A stretch of 64,000 nucleotides of DNA from Spirochaetota bacterium. Lineage in GTDB: Bacteria > Spirochaetota > UBA4802 > JAGODF01. The stretch covers positions 18,845-82,844 of the forward strand of contig JARKUF010000017.1 in assembly GCA_029974015.1 (NCBI GenBank), given 5' to 3'. Every line of letters starts with the position of its first letter. The first letter of the stretch is position 1. This document shows, piece by piece, positions 44,079 through 53,623 of this stretch. The notes beneath the pieces were generated by a model, which worked only from the letters and a program-made list of their open reading frames with translations, did no database searches and had not been told where the DNA came from. A program made the translations under genes and the position numbers.

Positions 44079-45365
44079 ATGGAATCCAAACCGTACAATC
44101 CTTTCCATGTCGCACAGGCGCAGTTCGATAAAGTCGCCAAAATGCTCAATCTTGAAGATGGCGTCAGGGAGCTTTTAAGGGAGCCCCTGCGCGAGTACCA
44201 GTTTGTTATCCCGGTCCGCATGGACGGAGGCGGCGTCAAGATATTCAAAGGTTTTAGAGTCCAGCACAACGACGCCCGGGGGCCCGCGAAAGGGGGAATC
44301 CGGTTTCACCCTCATGAAACAATCGACACGGTCAGGGCGCTATCCATGTGGATGACGTGGAAGTGCTCTGTTGTGGATATTCCCCTCGGGGGAGGAAAGG
44401 GCGGGATAGTGTGCGACCCTCATCATCTCAGCGCCCGGGAACAGGAACAGTTATGCAGGGGCTGGGTCCGACAGATCGCGAAAAACGTCGGGCCGTTTCA
44501 AGACGTTCCCGCGCCGGACGTCATGTCGAATGCGCAGCACATGCTGTGGATGCTTGACGAATTTGAAGTAATCCATAATGGCCGCTTCCCCGGTTTCATT
44601 ACGGGGAAGCCCGTGGGATTGGGGGGGTCTCTCGGCCGCACCGAAGCGACGGGTTTTGGCGTTATCTTCACGTTGCGCGAGGCCCTCAAGGAGCACGGAG
44701 TCGATATAGCGAAAACAACGGCAAGCCTTCAGGGCTTTGGAAACGTGTCCCAGAACGCCTTTAAACTGTACGATGAGCTCGGAGGCAAGGTCATCGCCAT
44801 TTCCTGCTGGGACCAGGCGGACAAGACCTCGTACACATTCAAAAAGAAAAGCGGGGCCGGTTTCCAGGAGCTTCTTGCAATCACCGACACATTCGGAGGA
44901 ATCGACAAGAACAAGGCCAGGGACTGCGGATATGAGGTTTTGCCCGGGGAAGCCTGGATTGAACAGGAAGTGGACATCCTGATCCCGGCCGCGCTTGAAA
45001 ACCAGATCAACAAGGACAATGCGGGTAAAATCAGTTCAAAGGTGAAGTTCATCGCCGAAGGCGCGAACGGCCCGACGACGCCGGAGGCTGATGAGGTCAT
45101 CAAGAGCAAAGGCATCTTCGTGATACCGGATTTCCTCGCCAATGCCGGTGGCGTCACATGCAGCTACTTCGAACAGGTCCAGTGCAATATGAACTATTTC
45201 TGGGAAAAACGCGAAGTGCTCGAAAAGCTGGACCAGAAGATGACCTCGGCGTTCACCGCCGTCAGCGAGCTTTCCAAACAGAAATCCCTGTATATGCGTG
45301 ACGCGGCGTATGTCATCGCAATAGACAGGGTCGCCCGTGCGGTGAAGGCGAGAAGCTGGGTCTAA
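44079..45365 (+). CDS. gdhA: Glutamate dehydrogenase (Glu/Leu/Phe/Val dehydrogenase family)
   Basis: Interconverts glutamate and 2-oxoglutarate plus ammonia. 428 residues, the size of hexameric bacterial/archaeal enzymes. Substrate and catalytic region: PVRMDGGGVKIFKGFR, ARGPAKGGIRFHP, DIPLGGGKGGIVCDP (catalytic Lys). The nucleotide-binding domain contains SLQGFGNVSQNAFKLYDELG. VIPDFLANAGGVTCSYFEQ is typical. AAGGAG precedes the ATG. Cofactor preference (NAD or NADP) cannot be told by eye. Its position near purM is not an operon; they are separated by a terminator and about 200 bases in which I see no gene. Confidence 0.95.
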   Translation: MESKPYNPFHVAQAQFDKVAKMLNLEDGVRELLREPLREYQFVIPVRMDGGGVKIFKGFRVQHNDARGPAKGGIRFHPHETIDTVRALSMWMTWKCSVVDIPLGGGKGGIVCDPHHLSAREQEQLCRGWVRQIAKNVGPFQDVPAPDVMSNAQHMLWMLDEFEVIHNGRFPGFITGKPVGLGGSLGRTEATGFGVIFTLREALKEHGVDIAKTTASLQGFGNVSQNAFKLYDELGGKVIAISCWDQADKTSYTFKKKSGAGFQELLAITDTFGGIDKNKARDCGYEVLPGEAWIEQEVDILIPAALENQINKDNAGKISSKVKFIAEGANGPTTPEADEVIKSKGIFVIPDFLANAGGVTCSYFEQVQCNMNYFWEKREVLEKLDQKMTSAFTAVSELSKQKSLYMRDAAYVIAIDRVARAVKARSWV

Positions 45366-45388
45366 TATCCTACTACAGCTCCGACCTC

Positions 45389-46360
45389 TCATAACTTCAC
45401 GCTTGCGAGCCACGGGCGGTTCTCAACATGCCACTCCACCGTGCGGCGGACCCCCTCATCGAAGGGAACTTCGGGTTTCCATCCGAGTATGCGCCCGGCC
45501 TTTGTTATGTCGGCCCAGGTGTCCATCATATCGGCCCTGTGAAAAGGCTTGCGGTCGATGACGGCTTTCTTCCCCAGGCGCTCCTCCATCATCCCGATCA
45601 TCGTCTTGATTGAGATGGGGTTTTTTCCGCCCCCCAGGTTTATGATCTCATAGCCGACTTCCTTCATGGCGAGGACGGTCCCCTCGGCGATATCGTCCAC
45701 ATAGGTGAAATCCCGTGTCTGGTTTCCGTCCCCAAAAAGCTCGATGGGGGTCCCCTCGTCTATCCATTTGATGAACCTGAAGGGGCTCATGTCCGGACGC
45801 CCGGCGGGGCCGTAGACTGTGAAGTAGCGCACCACGGTCACATCGATGCCGTAAAGATGGTGGTAGGTGTAGGCCATCGCTTCGGCGGCCTTCTTGGAGG
45901 CGGCATATGGCGATATCGGGGTGTTCACGGGGAGGTCCTCCGTGAAGGGCATGGGCAGCCCGGCGTAGAGGCTGGACGTTGAAGCCAATACCATTTTCTT
46001 CACGTCATGGAAGCGCATGAGCTCTAAAAGGTTTAGCGTCCCATGCGCGTTGGTGGTCATGTAGACATGGGGGTTTTCCATGCTGTAGCGGACCCCGGCC
46101 CGGGCGGCAAGATTGATTACGGCGTCGATCCGGTTTTCGGCAAAGAGCTGTTCCATCACTGCCAGATTTTCAATATCGGCCTGATGGAAGGACCAGTGGT
46201 CCCGTCCGGTCAGGAGGTCCCGTCGATGCTCTTTGAGGCGGACGTCATAGTAGTCGTTCATGTTATCGACACCGACCACACGGTGCCCTCGATTGAGGAG
46301 GAGCTCCGCCGTCTTGTAGCCCACAAATCCGGCGGCGCCGGTTAGCAAAATTGTTTGCAT
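45389..46360 (-). CDS. NAD-dependent sugar epimerase (UDP-glucuronate 4-epimerase-like)
   Basis: 323 residues of the extended short-chain dehydrogenase family. NAD-binding LLTGAAGFVGYKTAELLLNR at the start, NDYYDVRLKEHR (a stretch seen in UDP-glucuronate epimerases), AGVRYSMENP, SSLYAG, the catalytic YAASKKAAE (Tyr-x-x-x-Lys), VVRYFTVYGPAGRPDM and DFTYVDDIAEG. It probably makes UDP-galacturonate or a related sugar for surface glycans. It is convergent with gdhA and divergent from the AEC transporter gene. Confidence 0.92.
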   Translation of the reverse strand: MQTILLTGAAGFVGYKTAELLLNRGHRVVGVDNMNDYYDVRLKEHRRDLLTGRDHWSFHQADIENLAVMEQLFAENRIDAVINLAARAGVRYSMENPHVYMTTNAHGTLNLLELMRFHDVKKMVLASTSSLYAGLPMPFTEDLPVNTPISPYAASKKAAEAMAYTYHHLYGIDVTVVRYFTVYGPAGRPDMSPFRFIKWIDEGTPIELFGDGNQTRDFTYVDDIAEGTVLAMKEVGYEIINLGGGKNPISIKTMIGMMEERLGKKAVIDRKPFHRADMMDTWADITKAGRILGWKPEVPFDEGVRRTVEWHVENRPWLASVKL

Positions 46361-46377
46361 AGAAGTTTCCTCTTCAA

Positions 46378-46425
46378 AGCCCTCCCTTCAGAGGAGGGGC
46401 TTCGGGCGGCGGTTCCGGCCGCCCG
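46378..46425. other. Two small hairpins in a divergent promoter region
   Basis: CCCTCC / GGAGGG around 46380-46399 and CGGGCGGC (46403-46410) with GCCGCCCG (46418-46425). They lie between the epimerase and AEC genes and are unlike the dispersed element. Function unknown. Confidence 0.4.
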
Positions 46426-46523
46426 GTACTGGATTTAACGACACGATGACAACTCGACCGTCAAGAACATTATCCCCGCAAAACCTCTTGATTATTTCAT
46501 CGTCATGCCTTCACTTGCCGTCC

Positions 46524-47462
46524 ATGTCGCCCATAATGAAATATCTCATTTTTCAGGCCGTCATTATAGGCCCATTCGCTTCGGGATATTTTTTGAAACG
46601 CCGCTTTGGCGAACCCGCCGGGACGAGCCGGCGTATCGTGCGGGCAAACCTCGTTTTTGTTGAACCACTCATTGCGCTCTGGGCGATCTGGGGGCTCCCG
46701 ATGAGGGCCGACCTCCTGGCACTCCCGCTGGGGGGACTTGCTCTGGTGCTTCTGGGGCTTGGATTCGGGGCTATCATCGCCCGAGCTATGGGCTTTTCGG
46801 TAAAAACCGGGGCCACTTTCATCATCAGCGCTTCGCTTGCAAACCACGGCTTCACCATGGGCGGGTTCATCTGCTATCTCATCCTCGATGAGCGGGGGCT
46901 TGGCTACTCATTCATCTTTATCTCATATTTTATGCTCTTTATATATCTTGTCATCTTTCCTTATGCCCGTCGAATTGCGCGGAGGGAGGGGAACGCGGTG
47001 TCTCTTCCATCTAATTTTTTCGACCTTCAGAACATGCCTCTCTTTGCCGTCATCCTTGCCCTCATCCTTGGGACGAGCGGGATATCCCGCCCGAACATAG
47101 CATTTCCTGTGGATATTTTACTGGTCCTTTCCGTGGCATCGTATTACTTTTCCCTGGGCTTGAACTTCAGGGTATCTGATATCGGGAAAACCCTGAGGGC
47201 CACAGCGGTACTCTCAGCGGAAAAATTCGTCCTTGTGCCGGCGGCGGCCATTCTTATCCTCCGATTCGTACAACTGCCGCGGGATATTACGCAGGTCATC
47301 GCGGTCCAGTCTTTCATGCCCGCCGCTATTTTCTCCGTCCTCGCATCGATCCTATACGGTCTCGACACCACTCTGGCTTCGGGCACCTTCGTCGCCACTA
47401 CGATACTTTTTGTTACTCTTGTCCTTCCGCCTCTTCTTATGTTCCTCCCTGGACTTCTCTGA
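46524..47462 (+). CDS. AEC-family membrane transport protein
   Basis: About 312 residues with nine to ten hydrophobic helices and two inverted halves, as in auxin efflux carrier/malonate transporter-like proteins. LIFQAVIIGPFASGYFLKRR at the start, SLANHGFTMGGFICYLIL in helix four or five, LSVASYYFSLGLNFRVSDIG, and the C-terminal VIAVQSFMPAAIFSVLASIL with LPPLLMFLPG. It is probably an efflux carrier for an organic anion. ATG 46524 or 46536 (MKYLIFQ) could be the start; a longer frame from 46446 is less likely. Confidence 0.85.
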   Translation: MSPIMKYLIFQAVIIGPFASGYFLKRRFGEPAGTSRRIVRANLVFVEPLIALWAIWGLPMRADLLALPLGGLALVLLGLGFGAIIARAMGFSVKTGATFIISASLANHGFTMGGFICYLILDERGLGYSFIFISYFMLFIYLVIFPYARRIARREGNAVSLPSNFFDLQNMPLFAVILALILGTSGISRPNIAFPVDILLVLSVASYYFSLGLNFRVSDIGKTLRATAVLSAEKFVLVPAAAILILRFVQLPRDITQVIAVQSFMPAAIFSVLASILYGLDTTLASGTFVATTILFVTLVLPPLLMFLPGLL

Positions 47463-47494
47463 TCCGCTTCTTCCGGGTCTGTGTTGAATTTATA

Positions 47495-47523
47495 TTGACT
47501 TCGTCTCGTGGTTATGATAACAT
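47495..47523 (+). promoter_or_regulatory. Possible promoter ahead of the frameshifted lipoprotein gene
   Basis: TTGACT (47495-47500), 17-base spacer, TAACAT (47518-47523). It lies about 50 bases before the likely ATG at 47573. Confidence 0.35.
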
Positions 47524-47572
47524 ATTCATATGATGGATCTCCAGGCCCTGACCATACTTGGAGAAGAAAACT

Positions 47573-48342
47573 ATGCGCCGGTTATCGATCATCTTGCTTT
47601 TACCTCTCGCTTTCACCGTCTGCAAGTCCCCATATGAGCTGGTTAGAACGGGTCCTGAACACCCGGCCCTCCCGAAGGATGCGGAAGTAAAACTGGTGCC
47701 CTGGAACGATGTGGGCTCCTATGATCAACTGGCAATTATCGATGTGGGGGAATTCACCCTGAAAAAAGGCTGAAATACGCCAGGGAAGGGGCCCGCGCAG
47801 CCGGCGGGGACTGCATCGCGGCGAGGCTTACCGGTGATCCTACAAAGGACAACAAGACCGAGTACCTGGTCCAGAGCTTCATTGTATTGAAAAAGAAGGT
47901 CCATGGAGAAGGGGCCGTCGTGGCGGTTGAAACGCCGAAAGTTTCCGCGGCCAAGGACGATATAGCACCCATTACGGAAGGCGAAGATTTCGGTGCCATC
48001 GATTCCAAGGCCGATTATTCGAACTTGCCCAGAGCGAGTTACCGCAAGCTCCTTTCGGAAACGCCGAGCATGCGGGGAGAGCAGTTCCGAGGCTCCCTTT
48101 ATCCGGTGAAATATTTTCGCCTTCCCCCGGAACTGAAAAAACACTCCGAAGAAGGAAACCAGCTTCTGATGCTTTCGAGCCGCAAGGGTAGCGCCAGGGT
48201 GCTCCTGATGGTCCCCCCGGGGAAGCGCCGTGACATCCAGTCGCTGATACAGTCGAAAAAACCTCTGGAGTTCGTCTACAAACCCGTCACGGTGTACCGG
48301 GCGAAGTACCCTGTTCTACAGTTCGTTGATGAAATCAGATAG
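47573..48342 (+). pseudogene. Lipoprotein-like gene with a frameshift at an A6 run
   Basis: The first part begins at ATG 47573 (GGAGAAG upstream) with a signal peptide MRRLSIILLLPLAFTVC and reads to a TGA at 47771. If the frame is moved back by one base at CTGAAAAAAGG (47759-47769), it continues as EKRLKYAREGARAAGGDCIA through a long open stretch to 48342, ending KPVTVYRAKYPVLQFVDEI. The two halves join smoothly, so this is one gene of about 256 residues broken by a one-base change in a run of six As. It may be a real loss, a sequencing error, or slippage during expression. Lipobox FTVC is poor; the function is unknown. Confidence 0.75.
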
Positions 48343-48521
48343 ATTTCAACGTCCCTGCAAGGTGCGGCGAAAGAGCGTTTCCGCGAGAGATTAATTTGGC
48401 CATGTTTGCTTTTCAATAACGCCCTTTCTCCGTTTTTTTCTTTACTAAAACCCGCTTAATTGTATAGGCTCATTATCCGGGAGACGCCTAGCCCGGCCCC
48501 AATTCCCAAAGGAGCCCCGAC

Positions 48522-51500
48522 GTGGAAAAGAGCACCGGCACCCTCAGCAGTCTCAGCAGGTACACGCTGCGCGAGGAGCACCTCATCGCCGACAGGTCCA
48601 TTAAGGAAGAGATAGCCGCCGCCTTCGCGGAAAACCGGTGTTTCGAATTCTTCCCCTCGAAAGCAGTGCTTGGCCGCATCCGCGGCGGCGCATCCGACGC
48701 GGACCTCGGGGACGACATCGACTCTCTCCGGGGCGCCATCATCGATACCGCCGTTAAGGACGACGGGACCCTCAAGGGGAGGTTCCAGAGCGACACCCGC
48801 CTCCTGAGGCGGATTTCCACGGCGGTCCTCATCATCCACAGGGCAATGGCGGAGTCGGAACAGCCCATGCCAGTGGACCGGCGCATTGTCCTGGTCAAGG
48901 AACGCCACGGCGTACCGACCCTTTTCCACAGGTCATCGGAAACGACGGTCATATCCCATGTGGGACAGGGGCCGGAGTGGCGGGAAATTCCCACGGTTTA
49001 TCTGGGCCTAAATATCTTCGACGCCATTTACCAGGAAAGGAAGAAGAACGAAACGGCCCTCTACGATACGTTCAAGACCATTCTCATGATTGAGGAGAGG
49101 GCCATCCAGACAGGCTTTTCCCATACGGAAACGTTTTCGCCCGCCATATCCAGGGCGCTGAATGTTTTCGTCGACGAGCTGATCCGCATTTCAACGCTGA
49201 AAGAAATCGAGGCCGCCGAAGTCCCGGAGGTGAAGAGGGTGCGCCCTTTCACGGAGCGCAATCGGGAGAGCTTTGTGAAGATGCTCAACGCAAGGATCCG
49301 CGGCGACGAACTTAATTTCCACTATGGGAAGAATGTGAAGGCCATGGACTCCCTGGAGCGCCTGGCCCGCCGTTACAAGAAAGGGGGCGATCCGGCATCA
49401 CTGAAGGAAGTGGTGCGCCTCCTCGTGGCCGCCTCGGGTCACGATCTACATGAAGTGCGCAACCGCGCCAACATAGCCCTGGAGAGGGTATTCGCGCCAA
49501 AGGAATACGACGCTCCCCTGGCGGCCAAATTCATCAACCTGAAATCCGGAGACGAATACAGGTTTGAATTTGACCTGCCCCTCCACAAGCCCGGATACTT
49601 TCTGCGCCTATACCGAAACACCCTGGACCGCCAGCGGAAGTTCATCACCGAGGACGGCCTTTCCTATATTGATATGGAACTGGAATATGCGGAAGGGCCG
49701 AAAAAGTATGCCCTCTGCCATTGTTTCGACGAATACGGCCATTATGATTTCCTGGTTTTCAAGCGGAAAAGAAAGTCCAGCGAATGGGTCACCGCCCACG
49801 GGGCGAGCGGACGGGTCAACGTGGTCCCCGATGTAAGAGGGGAGATTATCCTGGAAATATTCACCGACATCCACGGACACACCGGCGTTTACTGGCGCGA
49901 CAGGTCCGGTCATCCGGGGCTGGTGTACAATGAGAACGGAGAGGTGATCCGCCTGGGGCGCTTCTCCGATATCACTGCGCATCTGGAGGACCTGAAGGCA
50001 CGATACCTCATCACCTCAATTTACATCCTGGGGATGCAAAAGCGCGGAACCAACCGCCAGGATTGGGCCCCAGAAGCGTCCTCGCCATCTCCCTTTTCCC
50101 CAATGAGCCTCGTGGAGCCCGAGCCTTCCCTTGGAGGGGCCGATGAGTTTCGAAACCTGATAACTCGCGCCCATGAGCTCGGTATAAAAATCATTGTGGA
50201 CGTCGTGCCTCACCTTAACCGCACGAGCACGGAGGTGCCGGACAGCTATGCCGTCCTTTGCTACGATTACGAAGGCCGCCTCGGAAAGCGCGCATCCACG
50301 GACGGGAGGTTCGGGAGCTGGAACGACGGGATGCTTTTAAACTATCGGATGTTTGAGGTCTGGGAATGGCTCACCGGTTCCATTCTCCAGCTCATAGAGC
50401 AGTTCGATATCGACGGAATACGATTCGACTCGGCCCACGCGGTCCCAATAGCAATGAAGCGGAACAATTACCCCTTCATCTGGGAAGACCGCCGCACCGA
50501 CGAAGAGATGCTTCTGGGAAACATCATCGTCAACGACCGCGAATACGGCCGCTTCATGACGACGGGGTACTACGACTCGGCGTGCCGGGACATTATAGCC
50601 ATCCCCCTCCATTATTTCATCATGCAGAACATCGAATCGATGCTAAGGGAGCGGGAAAAGAATTTCTTCATATTCCTGGCGGAATGCTACTGGGGACATG
50701 AGCGTTTTCTCTCCCGCTGCGGGATTATCCCCTACAATTCATCGCTTTTTAAAATTTGCGAGAACATCATCCACGGTAAGACCGACGTACGGGAAATCTA
50801 TCATTTTTACGATAACTATCTTCCCTCGTCGCTTCCGGAGGGCACCGAGCTTCTGGGGATTTTAGGCAATCACGACGAGAGGCGCGCCTTGAACACCTTC
50901 GGCCACAGGGGCCTCAGGGCCGCCGTGGGCCTCTCCATAATGATGAGCAATATCGTCATGGATTATGAGGGGAGCGCCGAAGGGGAAGGTTGGAAGGTGT
51001 ATCTGGACAACATTTTCGTCAACTGGAACAGTTTCGAGTACGCCGCCCACCGGAGCGTGGAACGCTTTTACCGGGAGTGGTACGAGTTCCACCGGGAAAA
51101 CCGCGGGAAGGGATATCTTGTGTGGGCCAACAATAACATGGTCGCCGCGGCGGTGAAGTTCGCCACTACGGGGGTGTGGCTTGCCGCGTTCAACTTCGCC
51201 AACGCGAACCAGTCCGTATCGATACAGTTCGACAATCCTGTCCTTCCCCTGAAAGATGACGACCTCATCCGGGTGGTGGACCTCCTCTACTCCCCCATCA
51301 CAGGCCATTATAGCTACTTCACCGGACGGGAGCTGAAGTCCTCGAAAATCAACACCGTGGTGTCCTACACGGAGAGGATAAAGCTCTTTAAACTGGAAAT
51401 GCTTGAAAGCATTGAGGGCCATTATACCGAATTTTTGGCCGACTCCTTCTTCAGGCTTTGTTCTATTTCTAATATCGCGCATTTCCGTTCCAATTTTTCC

Positions 51501-53393
51501 TTCGGTGAAATAGCCGCGAACTTCTCCGATGGAGAGGCGATGAAAAAATACCTCTCTTCGGTCCTAATCCCCGAATTCTGGAAGGAGCACCGTTTTTTCC
51601 TGGAGCTGGGCCTCAAGCGCGCGTTCTTCCATCTGTTCCATAATGGCATGAAAGACGGGAATGAGGTCCTGGAGTTTATCGACCTTTTAAGCGATGACGG
51701 CGATGAGTTCCTGGCCGCCCTGGGGGAGTCCCTGGCCTGGCACAGCCGGAGGGGTTCTCTTGTCTTCATGTCCGCCGAGGCTGAGCCTTTCTCCAAAAGC
51801 GGCGGCCTGGCCAATGTGGTCTACGAGCTTCCCCGGGAGCTCGCCGCCATGGGTGAGGACGTCTGCGTGATTACCGGTTACTACCGCGGCGGCGACGAAA
51901 AGGCCATTGGGAAAATGAGCGATGCGGTAAAACGCTACGGCGTGGCCCACACCGGGCGGAATGTTCGCTTTAAAATAATGGACCACGATTACGAGGTGGG
52001 GGTCCACTACGGCGAGGTGGAGGGGGTTCGATACTACCTCCTGGACCACTACGAGTTTTTTGACGGGCTCTACTGGGGAATCACCTCCCAGGAAAAATTG
52101 CGGCGGCGTATCGCTTTCTCTCGGGCCTGTGCCGAGGTGATCTGCACTTTCGGATTACGTCCCCATTTTACCTTCACCAATGACGCCTACGCCGGGCTTT
52201 TCAACGGCATCGTTAAATGCGACCATGTATACTACTCCAATCCGAATTTCCAGCGGACTTCATTTCTCCATATCATCCATAACGGGGGATGGCAATACTT
52301 CGATTCGTACCACCGTTTCGAAGGAGGTTTCGATCTTTTCAGCCTCTTCAATCTTCCCCAGTGGCGCGCTTCGGAGTTTCTCGACCCTGTGGAGGGGGAC
52401 AAAATCAACTGCATGGCGGCGGGGATCCGCATGGCGGACCGCACCATCACCGTTAGCCCCAGCTATGCGCGGCAGATTGAATACGCCTGCGACGGGCTGG
52501 AGAGGATACTCTTCAATGTTATAGGGATCAGCAATGCCATAGGCCGGGACTTCAAGGACCGGATCGTTGATCGTTTTAACGCATCCAAATTCCGGGAGCG
52601 TAACTACGGGCCCCTCGTGGAGGCGATAAAGGCGGACGCCGCCCTTGAGGAAAAAATCGCATCGAGGTTCCCTGAGATACTGAAGGGGCCCGCGGCCGTC
52701 GACGGGGTCCATGATCCGGTGCGCCGCACCGTCCTCACCCGCGCTCTGAACAAGATGCTTTTACAGATGGAGCGGGGCTTCACGGTGGACCCCGACATCC
52801 TCATCTTTTCGATGATACACCGCATTACGGAACAGAAGGGGTTTCAGCTTGTCCTCGAAGCGTCGAAGGGCCTTTTCGAGCACCTGGGGTATCAGGCGGT
52901 CATCGGCGGGGCCGTCTCTTCCGGGGACCGGCGTGGTGAGGAGATAGCCCATGGGCTTTATCTTCTCTCGCAGTACTACGGGAAGGGGGTTTCGGTTAAT
53001 TTCGGGTTCCAGGAGATAAGCATCCCCCTCTTTTCCTCGGACATTTTCTGCATGCCTTCGATGAACGAACCCGGGGGGATCTCCCAGCTCGAGGCTTTTG
53101 CCGCGGGGTGCCTCGTTGTTGCCCGGGCAACAGGGGGACTCCGCGACACGGTTTTTCCAGTGCGGACAACAGACGACGGCGTGGAGGGGAACGGCTTTCT
53201 TTTTTCCGATTACTCGGCCTGGGCGTACTACGATGCCATGGAGCGGGCACATCGGTTTTTCCGCGACCATGACGACGAGACCGCGGCGAAGGCCCGTATC
53301 AATGCGGAAAATTCGGTCTATTTCTGGGACCGCCCGGCGCGCCGGTACATTCAGGAAATATACAGGATCAAAGAGATTATTCGGGTGATATAA
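48522..53393 (+). CDS. Giant fusion: GH13 alpha-amylase-like enzyme plus glycogen synthase (GT5)
   Basis: 1623 residues in one frame, starting at a GTG with AAAGGAG seven bases before. Part 1 (about 1-320) is unrecognised and helical. A beta-rich region follows (about 330-440), perhaps a carbohydrate-binding module. Part 2 is a GH13 barrel (about 450-930) with IIVDVVPHLNRT (near 559), GIRFDSAHAVP (nucleophile Asp near 636), FLAECYW (acid/base Glu near 721) and GILGNHDERRA (near 785). Part 3 is GT5 glycogen synthase: VFMSAEAEPFSKSGGLANVV (near 1081; K-x-G-G ADP-glucose site), MIHRITEQKGFQLVL (near 1430) and EPGGISQLEAFAAG (near 1515, E-x7-E). It would use ADP-glucose from GlgC and trim or initiate glucan in one molecule. 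It is not in an operon with glgC. Confidence 0.93.
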   Translation: MEKSTGTLSSLSRYTLREEHLIADRSIKEEIAAAFAENRCFEFFPSKAVLGRIRGGASDADLGDDIDSLRGAIIDTAVKDDGTLKGRFQSDTRLLRRISTAVLIIHRAMAESEQPMPVDRRIVLVKERHGVPTLFHRSSETTVISHVGQGPEWREIPTVYLGLNIFDAIYQERKKNETALYDTFKTILMIEERAIQTGFSHTETFSPAISRALNVFVDELIRISTLKEIEAAEVPEVKRVRPFTERNRESFVKMLNARIRGDELNFHYGKNVKAMDSLERLARRYKKGGDPASLKEVVRLLVAASGHDLHEVRNRANIALERVFAPKEYDAPLAAKFINLKSGDEYRFEFDLPLHKPGYFLRLYRNTLDRQRKFITEDGLSYIDMELEYAEGPKKYALCHCFDEYGHYDFLVFKRKRKSSEWVTAHGASGRVNVVPDVRGEIILEIFTDIHGHTGVYWRDRSGHPGLVYNENGEVIRLGRFSDITAHLEDLKARYLITSIYILGMQKRGTNRQDWAPEASSPSPFSPMSLVEPEPSLGGADEFRNLITRAHELGIKIIVDVVPHLNRTSTEVPDSYAVLCYDYEGRLGKRASTDGRFGSWNDGMLLNYRMFEVWEWLTGSILQLIEQFDIDGIRFDSAHAVPIAMKRNNYPFIWEDRRTDEEMLLGNIIVNDREYGRFMTTGYYDSACRDIIAIPLHYFIMQNIESMLREREKNFFIFLAECYWGHERFLSRCGIIPYNSSLFKICENIIHGKTDVREIYHFYDNYLPSSLPEGTELLGILGNHDERRALNTFGHRGLRAAVGLSIMMSNIVMDYEGSAEGEGWKVYLDNIFVNWNSFEYAAHRSVERFYREWYEFHRENRGKGYLVWANNNMVAAAVKFATTGVWLAAFNFANANQSVSIQFDNPVLPLKDDDLIRVVDLLYSPITGHYSYFTGRELKSSKINTVVSYTERIKLFKLEMLESIEGHYTEFLADSFFRLCSISNIAHFRSNFSFGEIAANFSDGEAMKKYLSSVLIPEFWKEHRFFLELGLKRAFFHLFHNGMKDGNEVLEFIDLLSDDGDEFLAALGESLAWHSRRGSLVFMSAEAEPFSKSGGLANVVYELPRELAAMGEDVCVITGYYRGGDEKAIGKMSDAVKRYGVAHTGRNVRFKIMDHDYEVGVHYGEVEGVRYYLLDHYEFFDGLYWGITSQEKLRRRIAFSRACAEVICTFGLRPHFTFTNDAYAGLFNGIVKCDHVYYSNPNFQRTSFLHIIHNGGWQYFDSYHRFEGGFDLFSLFNLPQWRASEFLDPVEGDKINCMAAGIRMADRTITVSPSYARQIEYACDGLERILFNVIGISNAIGRDFKDRIVDRFNASKFRERNYGPLVEAIKADAALEEKIASRFPEILKGPAAVDGVHDPVRRTVLTRALNKMLLQMERGFTVDPDILIFSMIHRITEQKGFQLVLEASKGLFEHLGYQAVIGGAVSSGDRRGEEIAHGLYLLSQYYGKGVSVNFGFQEISIPLFSSDIFCMPSMNEPGGISQLEAFAAGCLVVARATGGLRDTVFPVRTTDDGVEGNGFLFSDYSAWAYYDAMERAHRFFRDHDDETAAKARINAENSVYFWDRPARRYIQEIYRIKEIIRVI

Positions 53394-53438
53394 AGGGCCT
53401 GATATTTGTGGCTTATTAGAGGCCCACATAATAAAAAA

Positions 53439-53458
53439 GCGGGATTGTTAAATCCCGC
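53439..53458 (-). terminator. Short hairpin after the GH13-GT5 gene
   Basis: GCGGGATT (53439-53446) pairs with AATCCCGC (53451-53458) around GTTA. The adjacent A-run is upstream, so a T-run would exist only on the minus strand; termination on the plus strand is doubtful. Confidence 0.4.
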
Positions 53459-53518
53459 CCGCACAAGAGCCTTACCTATAGATGCCGCATGGTATCCAGG
53501 GAAGACCAGTGAGTGTAA

Positions 53519-53620
53519 ATGATCACTATAATTATCGTCATAGCCGGGACAAACTTGAGTGTTTTCATGTCCGTTTCTTTTTATTTTTTCGGCGTGTCAC
53601 GGCCCAATGGAGACTTCTGA
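53519..53620 (+). CDS. Possible 33-residue hydrophobic peptide upstream of the LptE-like gene
   Basis: ATG 53519 opens a frame encoding MITIIIVIAGTNLSVFMSVS and ending at TGA 53618-53620, three bases before the next start. It has a hydrophobic first half and an aromatic middle, like a small membrane peptide or leader. No strong ribosome site precedes it. It may simply be a chance frame. Confidence 0.25.
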   Translation: MITIIIVIAGTNLSVFMSVSFYFFGVSRPNGDF

Positions 53621-53623
53621 ACG

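Noticed and set aside
47765..47773. TGA after GEFTLKKG as a possible second selenocysteine codon
   Set aside because: The frame behind this TGA does not continue as protein, whereas the -1 frame does; a frameshift explains it better, and no SECIS-like hairpin follows.
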